This document shows, in pieces, positions 1 through 10,265 of a DNA stretch of 64,000 bases (positions are counted from its first letter, which is position 1; each line of letters begins with the position of its first letter). Made by a program: the position numbers and the translations under genes. Below the pieces are notes generated by a model. The model ran no database searches. It had not been told where the DNA came from and worked only from the letters and a program-made list of their open reading frames with translations. This DNA comes from Phlebiopsis flavidoalba. Taxonomy: Eukaryota; Basidiomycota; Agaricomycetes; Polyporales; Phanerochaetaceae. The stretch lies in assembly GCA_035772785.1 (NCBI GenBank), contig JAOCPU010000022.1, positions 124,001 through 188,000 on the forward strand. Direction: 5' to 3'.

Positions 1-1017
1 TACTCGCCAGACGGCAAAACTCATCGCATCAGGCTCTTACGACCCACACCATTCCGGCTCTGGGACGCTAGCAAACGGGACATCCTGTTGGCGAGCCGCT
101 CTTCGGGGGCACACCGCCTACCTCAACTTAGTTGCATTCTCGCCCGACGGAACGCCCGCCTGGCTTCTGCGTCGCACGGACGAGACCGTCCGGATCTGTG
201 GAACGTGGCGGCACAGCAGCCAGTATGCCTGCAGACCCTCACCGGACATGGGTATTTCTGTGTCCTCGGTCGCGTTCTCGCCGGACGGCAGGCACGTATG
301 TTGTCTGGATCAGTAGACAGAACTATGCGAATCTGGGATGTAGAGACAGGAAGCGCCTGTGGGAGGGGTCGCTTCGCGGGCACACACGCTGGGTCCAATC
401 TGTTTGCTATCATCTCCCGACGGGAAGCTGATTGCTTCGGGGGCAACGACGACACGGTCCGTGTCTGGGACTTTGAGACCCACGAGGGGGAGGTCAAGGT
501 GCTCGCAAGGACACATCCGACACAGGTCCTCAGCGTCGCCTTCACGCCGGACGGCAAAGCGTGTGGTCGTCTCGGGGTCTGTGGACGAGACGCTCCTGGT
601 ATGGGACGTCGACTATATCTGGCGAGACGGTCCTCAGTCCACCTTTCGCGGCCATGAAAGCTTGGTGCATGCGTCGTCGCAGTTTCGCCCCTGATGGCAA
701 GTACGTTGCCTCATGGTCCCCAGACGGGACGGTTCGGCTGTGGGATGCTGGGACTGGAGAGGCGGTTGGCGAGCCGCCTCTGCGCGGGCATACGGGCCAG
801 GTGTGGTCGGTTTCGTTCTCGCCGGACGGTCAGCGACTCTCGTGTCGGGCTCGCTCGGAAGTGTAAAACTTTGATCATTTGGGATGTGGGCCACATGGGT
901 GCTCCCCGAGAGTGGCCATTCTCTATCCCTCGTAGTGTCATGTACCACTCTCCTTCACCACTCATCACATCAGTAGCTGACGGTAGCACTCTCACGCATT
1001 CGCCACGTATGTCATAG
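1..1017 (+). CDS. WD40 beta-propeller, 3' part of a DUF2235-WD40 fusion gene (copy 1, truncated by window start)
   Basis: Seven WD40-type blades can be followed by switching frame, with SPDGK..., SGSVDxTMRIWD and [20 protein letters not shown] strings at the usual 40-45 residue spacing. The first base of the window lies in blade 1 (YSPDGK). Blade-specific linkers such as AAQQPxxLQTLTGH and FETHEGEVKVL recur at the same blade positions in the copies ending at 13854 and 23117, so this is the C-terminal half of a third copy of that gene; the hydrolase half would lie upstream of the window. Several small indels break the frame. The open frame ends at 1017, but the stop homologous to copy 2 (ccctcgtag) is at 933-935. 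The propeller presumably serves as a protein-interaction or ligand-sensing module. Most of a NACHT-WD40 (NLR-type) protein would look the same here, but the match to the DUF2235 copies is closer. Confidence 0.8.
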
Positions 1018-1675
1018 AGAAACGCAAATCAAATCGTGTCAATTTTACACTACATCGGATAACTGAAATGATGCAATTTACTCAAGAGTCAATTGCGGTG
1101 TTCTCCTTCCCTGGGGTGGATCAGCAGCGGCGGCGGCGGGAGGAAGCTGTCAACGGTAACATGTCATGTCGGAGACTCCAACCAGATTTAAGGAGAGTCG
1201 AACAGATTCATAGTGGCCCTGGGTCTCTGGCACAGTGACCAAATCTGTGATAATATTGCGCATGCATGAAGGTCGGTGTGGAGGGGAGAAATGCCTGACG
1301 GCGTAAAAATTGCACGAAACGGTCGCTCCAGGACTCGAACGCGCGACTTGTCGACGCGTGCGCATCGCAATCGCGCCTGCGGCAGCGCGATGACGCCATA
1401 CCCGACCACCGAGCTCGCCGCCCGTACTAACAACGGACCTCGATATGACGTCACGCCGCCGTGCACGCGCCGCTCGCGTCGGCTTCCCGCTCATCGTCGA
1501 GCGCCGTCCGCTCCCCATTCCCCCGTTTCTCCAGTCGACTCGAAACGCGCCGCAAGACTGCGTACTACGTTCGTGCGTGCAGCGCGCTGGAGGATAGGTC
1601 TTTGGGCGCACGAGAGAGTTTTTTATTATTATATTCTTTTCCAGATTCTCGGGCGAGTATGTACGAAAACAAGTT

Positions 1676-2368
1676 GGTAAAAGTAAAAAGTAAAAAGTCA
1701 GGAGTGAGAAGTAAATGGTAAAAGTGGTCGTATGGTAAAAGTGATTGCGCGAATGGGCGCCTATCCTGACGCGGCGGCTTGTATCCCGCCCTATCCCGCC
1801 CCTCTTCGCGTCAAGCTTGACTTCGTAGGGTGGCCTTTCTATCTGCTGGGCTCTCTCACACTGCCGGCAACTATTTCAATGTCCTCGGAATCTACACTTT
1901 GGGGCACGCAGCCGGCTCTAGATTTTTATCAACTGGAAAATGCTTCATTGGAGGACGGTAATGCTGAATCCAAGTCAAACGCAACTGTAGCTATGCCACG
2001 TCCTGGGTTTTTCCGACTCAGCACCTGCATCAATGTGGTATGACCCATAACTTTACCGGAAACCTTGAGCTGCATAGGACATACTAGTATGAGTGGCGGC
2101 TTGTAATTGTGGATCCCAAAGATGTATTGGCATGTATCATTATGTTCTAATAAGAGAGGTCATTAGAGTCTTAGAGACGTCAAACCGTATTTATAACTAC
2201 AAGTGCGCTGAGCTATTGATGCGCTTATTACTATGTATAGAGGGCATCTTCTGACTTTTTTTACCATCGTGGGTCTCATAGTCCCATCGGCTACTTTTAC
2301 GACTTTTACCAGTCTCGCGGACTTTTAACCATTCTGGCGCGTCCGTGTCCACTTTTACTTTTATTACC
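1676..2368. mobile_element. candidate non-autonomous DNA transposon with inverted subterminal GGTAAAAGT arrays
   Basis: The left side carries GGTAAAAGT at 1676-1684, 1717-1725 and 1734-1742. The right side carries its reverse complement at 2302-2310, a one-base variant at 2321-2330 and a longer A/T-rich version at 2351-2368. Clusters of one short motif in opposite orientation at the two ends are typical subterminal repeats of hAT, MULE or CACTA-type elements. I could not find a target-site duplication, so the ends are approximate and the class is unknown. The interior has no recognisable coding sequence. Confidence 0.4.
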
Positions 2369-2684
2369 ACTCTGGTCATACCCCTTCTCGGGCCAAAGAC
2401 CAACGTGAGACCCGCCGTCAACGAGAGGACCCGGCCGCTGACAGCGAGAGGTGACGGCCCGCGTTCTTCGGGGTCGGTCCGCGCACGTAAATAGCGTTTT
2501 TTGCGCCCTTCGTCTGTTGCGCCGAATTCCCCTTTTCGGAACGCGGTGGCGGCTTCCGCGGCCTAGAACCCCATTCTTTTTCCCCCTCTTCTCACTCACC
2601 CCTCTTTCTTTATTCTGCGACGTCTGTATGTCGATGACGGGACCCCCGACCGAGACGAGCACGGTAGCGGGCGGCTGTTTCCCA

Positions 2685-2690
2685 TATAAG
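2685..2690 (+). promoter_or_regulatory. TATA-like box of an orphan promoter-like region
   Basis: TATAAG is followed by about 170 bp of pyrimidine-rich sequence containing a (CT)8 run at 2787-2803, and then an ATG at 2862. This is the leader pattern seen before real genes in this window. No gene follows: the frame closes after about a dozen codons, where a stretch rich in CTTGAG/CAAGAC motifs begins. It may be the promoter of a gene destroyed by insertion, or chance. Confidence 0.25.
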
Positions 2691-2786
2691 TCGTGTGCGT
2701 GCATGTACACAACCTTCGGGTTTTCCCCCCACGTCGATTATCATACGTTTTCTCGTTTCGTTCGGCCCGTCTCTCGTTTCCCGTTT

Positions 2787-2803
2787 CTCTCTCTCTCTCT
2801 CTC
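2787..2803. repeat. (CT)n microsatellite
   Basis: Uninterrupted run of about eight CT dinucleotides inside a pyrimidine-rich leader-like stretch. Confidence 0.85.
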
Positions 2804-2874
2804 GTTGGTTGTTGGCGCTCGGTCCACACTTGAGAGTGTTTTGTCTTTTCGCGCGGGTTGTTATGTCGGAAAAA

Positions 2875-3260
2875 AGAAACCGCATCCCAAGATGGGTATC
2901 TTGAGACGCTCTTGAGTTGATCTCGACCTGCCATTCCCAAGACCAATGTTTGATGGCAATTCAAACCCAATAGCGCTTCGCTCATCCCAAGATGGCTGTC
3001 CCTCCGCGCAAGACAGTCGATCAACGCCCAAGACAACGCGAGAACTGATGGGAGACTTGCAAGACATATCTCAAGCCTTCGGCCGCTCTCGAGCTCTCTT
3101 GAGGTCCCTTGAGTTCGGGGACCTGATGCTTGAGTTGCCGGTTCGCGCAGTCTCGGGACTTGGAGAGACGTGGGCGTCTGGGACTTAGCAACTCTCGCGC
3201 GCAATCCAACCCGGCGCTCGTCACTTGAACTTCAACCACCACCCCCAAGACGCGACCAAG
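2875..3260. repeat. stretch dense in CTTGAG / CTCAAG / CAAGAC motifs
   Basis: CTTGAG or its complement occurs at least five times between about 2896 and 3135, CAAGAC occurs several more times, and CATCCCAAGATGG occurs twice (near 2885 and 2985). The nearby hAT MITE at 3916-4552 also uses CTTGAGG repeatedly. This could be the remnant of a related element. No terminal repeats or target duplication could be defined and no coding sequence is supported. Confidence 0.3.
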
Positions 3261-3907
3261 GCCAGCCGTTGCCAACCAAGCCCCCTCCCGTGCGCTCTCA
3301 GACTTCCCTCGCCCCTCCATCTAACTAACATATCTTGCTATAGCACCCTAGGACTCTTCTCTTCCATTACACGCGCGATAGCGGGCCCGGGTTGTCTGAT
3401 CCAGTTAGGTCACTGGGTGCGCGGTTGGGTGTTGTTGGGCTCCTGGCAAAGCAAGGTATGTCTTACTTCCATCAGTCATCTAGTCTAGCTCACTCATGTC
3501 TGTTCTAGATAACCCTGTGGAAGGATGTGAAAGCAACTCCCTGCCAGGAGCTAGACTGTCCCTATGACACTGTCACAACTGCCCAGGTATGTATTGGAGA
3601 CTATAGTAGTAGCAGAGATGCCATGTAGTAGATACACAATAAATAAACACTGTTTTCTAAGCTATTCCCAAAGCAAAGTGAAGGTGCGAGAGGGCAAAAG
3701 CAACCCCCAGAGTGCGCGCCAGGCAGTTGGTGTCTCCGGGCGCCTTGCAATCTAGGACGGTCCACCTTGCGATCAAGTGCCGCCGTCTTGAGATGCCTCG
3801 CAAGATTGAGACGCCATCTCCCAACATTCTTTTTCATCGGGAGACCTTAGGGAGACGCGGTCCTGCATTGACGCCTTGAACCCCATTGGGATGCATTGGG
3901 CGGCTCG

Positions 3908-3915
3908 ATCGAAAG
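3908..3915. repeat. left target-site duplication of the hAT MITE
   Basis: ATCGAAAG, identical to 4553-4560 and directly abutting the terminal inverted repeat. Confidence 0.85.
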
Positions 3916-4552
3916 TAGTGTTGCCGCGAGGTTGAGGTATCTTGAAGGTGACCTCATCCTTGTCACGATCAAGGTGACGGGCGCCTCACACCTTATGGGC
4001 ACCTTGAGGTGGCAACAAGGTGACCTCGATCACCTTGGGTTACCTTGTTCTCACGCACGTCTTCATGCCCCAACGCCCGCTGTGTCTGACGCTTCCCACC
4101 ATGCCATCTCTTGAAATAACATGCAGATACTCCCCTTATTTCTGCGTTTTTCCAGTAATATTGGGCTACAAGTGTAGGTGAGTGATGCTGACGGTATCCC
4201 GGCGCTCTTAAACTTGTCACGTTTCCAGTCCAGAGAATCCGGTATACAACTCTAGCCATGCGGCATCCGTCTCCTTGTCTCTGCAATGACCCGGTTGTAC
4301 TCTGGCCGAGTCTGGCAACGGATACGGAGATCAAGCCACGTTGCCCAAAGTCACCGTTTGCTCAGGGAGAAGCGACGCGCTCAGCTTCACCCAATCTCAA
4401 CGCGGCGCCAACGTCCTGGCCGGGAGTTGCCGCCAGGCGCTATACCTTGAGGTCACCTCGGTGGCACCGTCAAGGTCATCGAGGTAACGGCAGTTGGCGG
4501 CCAGTGGCTGTTACCTTGAGGCTACCTCAACCTCCACCTTGCGGCAACACTA
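3916..4552. mobile_element. hAT-type MITE, complete, with perfect 8-bp target-site duplication
   Basis: The element starts with TAGTGTTGCCGC (3916-3927) and ends with its exact complement GCGGCAACACTA (4541-4552). It is flanked directly by ATCGAAAG on both sides (3908-3915 and 4553-4560). A TAGNGTTG-type terminus plus an 8-bp duplication is the signature of the hAT superfamily. At 637 bp it has no transposase and must be mobilised in trans. Inside, copies of CTTGAGGT and AAGGTGACC-like words are crowded toward both ends in opposite orientation, as expected of subterminal transposase-binding repeats. The intact duplication suggests a fairly recent insertion. Confidence 0.88.
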
Positions 4553-4560
4553 ATCGAAAG
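4553..4560. repeat. right target-site duplication of the hAT MITE
   Basis: ATCGAAAG, identical to 3908-3915 and directly abutting the terminal inverted repeat. Confidence 0.85.
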
Positions 4561-7500
4561 TTCGGACATAGGTAAAGCGTGATTACTCGTTCGCGGCTGA
4601 TTCGTCTAGTCTACACAGGGGGCCAGCGCCCGAGCAATCGAGGAAATCACCTTGGTAGTTAGCGCCTGTAGAAACGCCCAAGATCAGCGGGACCCCGTGT
4701 GTGCTTGCTTTCGGTCCAGCGACATGTCTGAGCCTCTGTGTGGCTGTACATGAAAATCTTCGTATGTAAGGCTCTCATCTAGGTGTAGAATTGAGCTAGT
4801 AGAAGTAGGACAATGCAGCACGCAGCCACCGTGAAAGCATGAGATGGCTGGGGGTCCAGGTCACGTGGGGTCGTTACCCCCCCACCCAAGGTGATATCAG
4901 CGCTTGCGCGCGTGCACCCCCCCTGAGTCTACAGATTCTCGCGGCCACTACAGTTACACTACTCCCACCATCTCACATTCGCCCCACGGTACCTCCTGAC
5001 GACCTCAAGGCAGAAATCCCTCCACAACGCGCTTTCATTTTCGCTCCAAATATGGTCGATCAAAGCTTCCCGATAAATCTCTGATAGCAACCTAAAAGTT
5101 ATCGCGCTGCCGCTTCAGGAGATATCTTCCCACACCCTGCTCTCAATACCTACCGTCCACCCTGCGTCCACCACTCGCCAGCCGTCGCGCCAGACGTCGC
5201 CCGTCTCCCACTCCAAACTTTCATAGACACATTTCCCTGTTCTTGCTCCGCCTCCGTGTCAAGCCGTCACCGTGCGCTCCATGGCGATTTTGCATCCGAG
5301 GGCAGTCGTCTCGACACCTTTCCACTCGCCGAGGTCCGCGCAAGGATCCACGTGCCCTTGCAGGTCTGAGGCCAACTGCGCCAGGCCTCCCGGCCCCTAT
5401 ATCGATTTGCGAAGAACCCAGTGTCTCTTGAGCCACAGCTGCGGACTATGCCAGGGCTTCACTCATGCACTGAAGGCTCGGTGCTTGAAACCCGTCCCTT
5501 CCGCGAAAGCTCCCTCCATCACCCATGACGGACGCGTCGGCTCCATGGATGACAGCGTCCGAGCTTCGAGTGACGAGCAAACCCGCTCGCTGTCCGCATC
5601 GCCGCGCATAAATCAGGATTATGAGTCGCCGCTTCCAGGAACGCGTCGCGAAGACATGCACTTCATCCAGGCATCAAGCATCGGCGAGGCCGTATAGTGG
5701 GAGAGTGCGGACTATTCCATTGAAAAGGGGGCCGCTCCATAAGAGGTGAGTATTAAAACATCTGGAATTACGTCGAGCGACTTCTGACCAGCCGCAGGTG
5801 TTACCCTTACCCCAAAGCGAGAACGGCGCCCAGACGTGATTCCGACAACCCACCACACAAGACGCAGAGTCGTGGTACGTTTCACTCAATACTCAATTTC
5901 TATTCACTTTGCCGATTTAAGCTCTTGTTGTAGCAGAATCGGCCGAATCCAAGCCTCAGACCTGGGTATGAAGACTGCTTGCGCCGCCAAGATGCCCGGC
6001 GACAGTGCGCCATCTCTTGCGATCCACCATCCGCTCTCGATTGCGCAGATCACAACGCAGTGCCGTGACGTCGTGCCATACTCAGGTGGGTTTTTAATCC
6101 TCTTGATCGTTTTCTGGAGTCGCTCAAAGTTTGTCGCGTTCCAGTGGCTTGTTCCAGAGTAGCACTTTGCACCCCGTGCTTGTTACAGCCGTCGACCCCT
6201 CAAAGTATCCCCACTGCGTCTGTAAGTCGTATACAACGTGGAGCGTCCTCGGACACTTGTGCCTCGTGCGCGCAACGCGAAAACGAGATCGCCACAAAGA
6301 CGACCGGAGTCACACCCGCCCAGAGGGGGACTGGTGTAAGCAATTGGCAGTTTCGAGGCCGGGACTCCCCCGCGAGGTGGTGTGTTCTTTCCTACCCAGC
6401 TTTCACAATCAGCGCCTGAGCTGACAAGGATGAGTAGAAGCCATTCCGGTGTAACGAGAGACAAGAATGTCGATACGCGCACGATTTGACTAGGTTTCCA
6501 TGGTGCGCCCCTTGTCTATCCGCGTCATCGAATGAGCCCCTGATCACATGTCCATAGCTCTGTAAGCACTATCGTTGCTCCGGAACGATCAAGAGTAGTG
6601 CGAAATCTGGGCCTTGGACATAACATTGGTCCAGGGTGCGTGGTTGCTCATGCCACATACCCGCTCGCGGCTGACAGAGCCCTGTCAGCAGGACGGATCA
6701 TATATCGCAGTTCTGGCGCAGGCCGACCAGATTTCGAATGCGTCGCTTTCAGCTTCCCAAGGCGGATATCGATGGGCGACTGAAGTGGCTCGTGCAAAAG
6801 CTGCCGCGCCTCAGAATTTTCGGCCATACTCGATGGCGGAGACGCCGACTCCGGAGAGTTTTGAGGAGAGCGCTTCAACGTGTACCCGTGAATATAATGT
6901 AGGGCCCCCGTACCTCAGCGGCTCTATTCATGCGTCCTGACAGCTTGCTGCTTTTTAGGGTTTTGGTCTCCACGGCAAGCATCCCTAGTACATCGTGCCA
7001 AGGGCAGAGACCCAAATCGACAATACTCCCTCCGCTCCGTCCCATCCATCATCACCTTCGTCCAGCCTACCTTCCACCACCTGAGCCTCACCCACACGGT
7101 TTTCGCCATATCGAAGCGCGCCGTTTCTTTTTCCCACGCCGCCCAACATGACCTCTCACCGCCGCACCGAGCCCAGACCGTCACCGGCGGCGGCGACCTC
7201 ACCAAGCGCCGCGCCTTTACCGTACCCAGTACCCATCTCGCTTGTCTGCGACAATCTCGCAGCCGTGCCTTTTCATTGACTAGCAGAGGGTCGAAATCGC
7301 GTCAATGACACTCGACGAAGTCGGCATCAAGTCAGGCTCACTGGGTCACTGAAGATGTCAATGGAGCGCTGCGAAGACCGCGGAGCAGGCCACGAGGCCA
7401 GCGCGGAGGGGGATGATCTCCCGCATCGGAGCCCTACTTCTGTCCACGACAACCATGGTCCATCGCACCTCGCGTGCGACAGAGCAAACAGCGCTCTACG

Positions 7501-8338
7501 CAACTGGCCTGGAAAACGCCATCGCTCTTGTTACAGGACGAAATCGGCTCGTGGGCGCCCCTCGTTGGCTGTACGACGAAAGTAGCGCGTCGGCAGCTAC
7601 ATGCTTCCTTCGCACGCTCTCGGCGGTGTGACGTATACATCGACGCTTTCGGACCGGGCCTGAGGACTGACTGGAGGCCGTTCGGGTTATCGATATCCGT
7701 GCCCGAGAGGCCGCAGACGGACACATACATGCCCGAATGTACGAGAGTCGATATTCGAATAACATGCCGGTCCTGTACAGACGTCTTCCTTTGAAGAGCA
7801 ACCGCCCGCGCATTGGAAAAACGCATTCAAGGGGGACCATCCAGGTTCGAGCTTCTAGAGAGCTCAGCTCGCCAGGGCTTCCAATCCACTTGTGGGAGGC
7901 CCGGTTAGCAGCCTCCGCGTAGCGTCGAGATGTGGTCCCATACAGTGAATCCTGCCTGTCCACGATGACCCCTTGCAACCACGCCTTTTTGCCCACTCGG
8001 AAGAGACGCTTGTCTCGTGCGGTATTCGATACACTACCAACATGTAAATCAATGGCCCTCCACGGATTCGACGTGTCGGTTCGATTCGGGTCCATTCGCA
8101 CCACTTAGCCCACTACTGGGGCGGATATCAGCACACGGGCTCACCCCTGTCCCAACGACCCGACTCCAGCACAAGACATAGCGCCTCTCCCAACTCCGAG
8201 CTCTACTTGTGTTGTCGATGCCGATAAAATTCGACGTGCGAAAGAACAAATGGTGTTTCTCGACAGAAACACAGATACCATTCGTGACCAGGACAGGACC
8301 GGCTCGTGCGCGCATTCCACTAGCCCACACGGTCCCGG
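4561..8338. other. intergenic stretch without a recognisable gene
   Basis: No protein family could be recognised on either strand. One point is gene-like: a pyrimidine-rich leader ends at an ATG at 7148 in good context (cccaacATG), giving a 43-codon Pro/Ala/Ser-rich frame that stops at 7279. It could be a first exon, but no continuation was found. Long open frames on the minus strand near 7496-8104 show no conserved motifs. Confidence 0.5.
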
Positions 8339-9986
8339 TCATATTTGCCATTTGTACACCCTCGCAGACTTCCGTGCTGGATCAGGTTGGGGAGACAAAG
8401 TTGTGGACTCAGCTCTAACGGCGCTGCGTACAAACGGAACGATCGAATTTGTCCGTGAATAAGTCGCGCATCTCGATACGGTGAGCAATGCTATCGCTCT
8501 ATCCAAGTGTTCGATGAGAATCCTTACATCGTCACGTTTCAGGGTCATACAGTAACCGTTGCTGCACACAGTGAAGGCTGACTCCCTGCACATGTTTTCC
8601 ATGGCATGTAAGAATCGACAAATGCACAAACAGGATAGGCGCGCGAGAGATGCAAGACCCTGCATGGTACCTTGAGAGAGGTGTCCAGGGTCTGCGTGGA
8701 CAGTCGGAGCCCCTTTCTCTCGAATTTCGCGCAAGGCTGTAACTGGTACCAAGAGCTATTCGTTGAGACGAAGTTGGCATTTGTGTGTAGCGCTCGCCAT
8801 TCCTGAGACTCGCTCCAAACCTCTCTACATGGATAGACCCTACGTTCTAAGGACAAATCGTCTCGAGCAACTGCGGCTGCGTCACGCCGTACAGTGTCTT
8901 TTGCTTCGAGTCCAGAATGATCCATCGAGTCCGGCTTTGCTGGGCGCAAGGCCATTTGACGTTCACTGCTGCAAAGGTTCTTCTGTGTCACCCTGGTCAC
9001 TCAGTACTCAGCGCTCAGCATCACCGCAGCTGAGTATGCGCCCAAGAAGCTGTTGGAGTGGTAGGAATGGTTGCGGTACGTTAATTGATCACGTTTTCAC
9101 GAGGATAACGGCTCGAACCCCAAATGTGTCCACTTCGGACGTCAGTGTCACCGTGGAAGAGCAGGCTATAACGAAGAGAAGAAGGTTTAGAGCGCTGCAA
9201 GACCGATGTGATGCCGCTCCTTGTTATGAAAATGGTAAACATAATCCACTTTCTGATACGCACGATTGCAGCGTGGCGTTATCGTTCCTCCTTCCCCGCT
9301 TCCAGATTCTTCCAGGGAGCATAATCCTGACATTCGCACGTAAGTCCTAGGTTCGACTAGCTTATATTGTGGTCCTCAAATCGTCTGCTTCTAGTACCTG
9401 TATCCATCGAGACACGCCGTCGTCCCTGCATAAGCCGTGCATCGTTACAGATAATACATCCGTCGAGGTTGACCATGAATAAGTATCCAACTTCGAGGCT
9501 CGGGTCGTGGTACATGAATGATCCGTACAGAAGAGACCTGTTCGAGAAGAATGTCGCCATTGCACGAGGAGTCGGTTTCCACTACCAGTTTTGCACATCT
9601 ACCTTGCATCTACCGCGCCTCAAGGAAAGGGCCGTCCTTACACATTGTGACTGGTGCGTCCCCCACACACTCACGATGTCTCTCTCAGCCACCTCATGGA
9701 ACACACGAGGAATCCAGAGCACCGTTCCTCGCGTTTGAGTGAGTGTCTTCTCCCACAAAGTCATGCCGCGATGCAGCCCATCATGACTCACCAGGCGCAT
9801 AGACATCCAGTCCGGAAGCATCGAGTCTAGATCTCTGAAAGTGGAAAATAACCAGGCGCCTCTAGCGAAATTGAGCGTCATGCCGGCCTTCGCAGGTTCA
9901 ATATCTTTGGATGCAGGAGAAAACACCACCTTACCAGGGTTCCCAGGCCTGCTGCAACGATACGTGCTGCCACCGCCTGGGACCAT
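8339..9986 (-). CDS. possible decayed or frame-disturbed coding region, unidentified
   Basis: Reading right to left, successive minus-strand frames look protein-like and follow one another with small frame changes. They contain hydrophobic/aromatic blocks such as LNFARGAWLF and VLWIPRVFHEVAERD (about 9600-9900), SFMYHDPSLEVGYLFMVN (about 9500) and IEHLDRAIALLTVSRC (about 8480). No domain is recognised and no start or splice pattern could be fixed. The interval lies just upstream of the second DUF2235-WD40 gene, on the opposite strand. It may be a real but error-ridden gene, a pseudogene, or nothing. Confidence 0.22.
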
Positions 9987-10265
9987 TGGACACAGGTCAC
10001 ACCCCCGTCCTGCTGGGAGGTGTACTTAACAGAGCACCACACATCTAGGCTCTACACGCTCACCCCGGCTTTTCTTGAGCCTTCCCTCCCATGGAAGGGA
10101 CCGGTACTGACTCCAGAGGCGGGGCCTCCTCGATCCCGTGTCCCAGGTCCTCCCCACCGCCCAGCCCAACTTCCCGTGGATCACACGCGCACAATCACCT
10201 ACGTCTCATGTCTCTGTCACCGAGGTCACGGCCCGAAACGAAAGTTCCCACAGGCGTGCGCCCGT

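Noticed and set aside
1318..1440. tRNA-like sequence on the minus strand (GTTCGAGTCC-like B box, 7-bp hairpin ATCGCGC/GCGCGAT)
   Set aside because: The T stem does not pair, the hairpin loop is the wrong size, and no matching acceptor stem could be found. At best a pseudo-tRNA fragment.
2596..3204. 202-codon minus-strand frame
   Set aside because: Crosses a CT microsatellite and a repeat-rich stretch, with low-complexity Arg/Glu content and no homology recognised.
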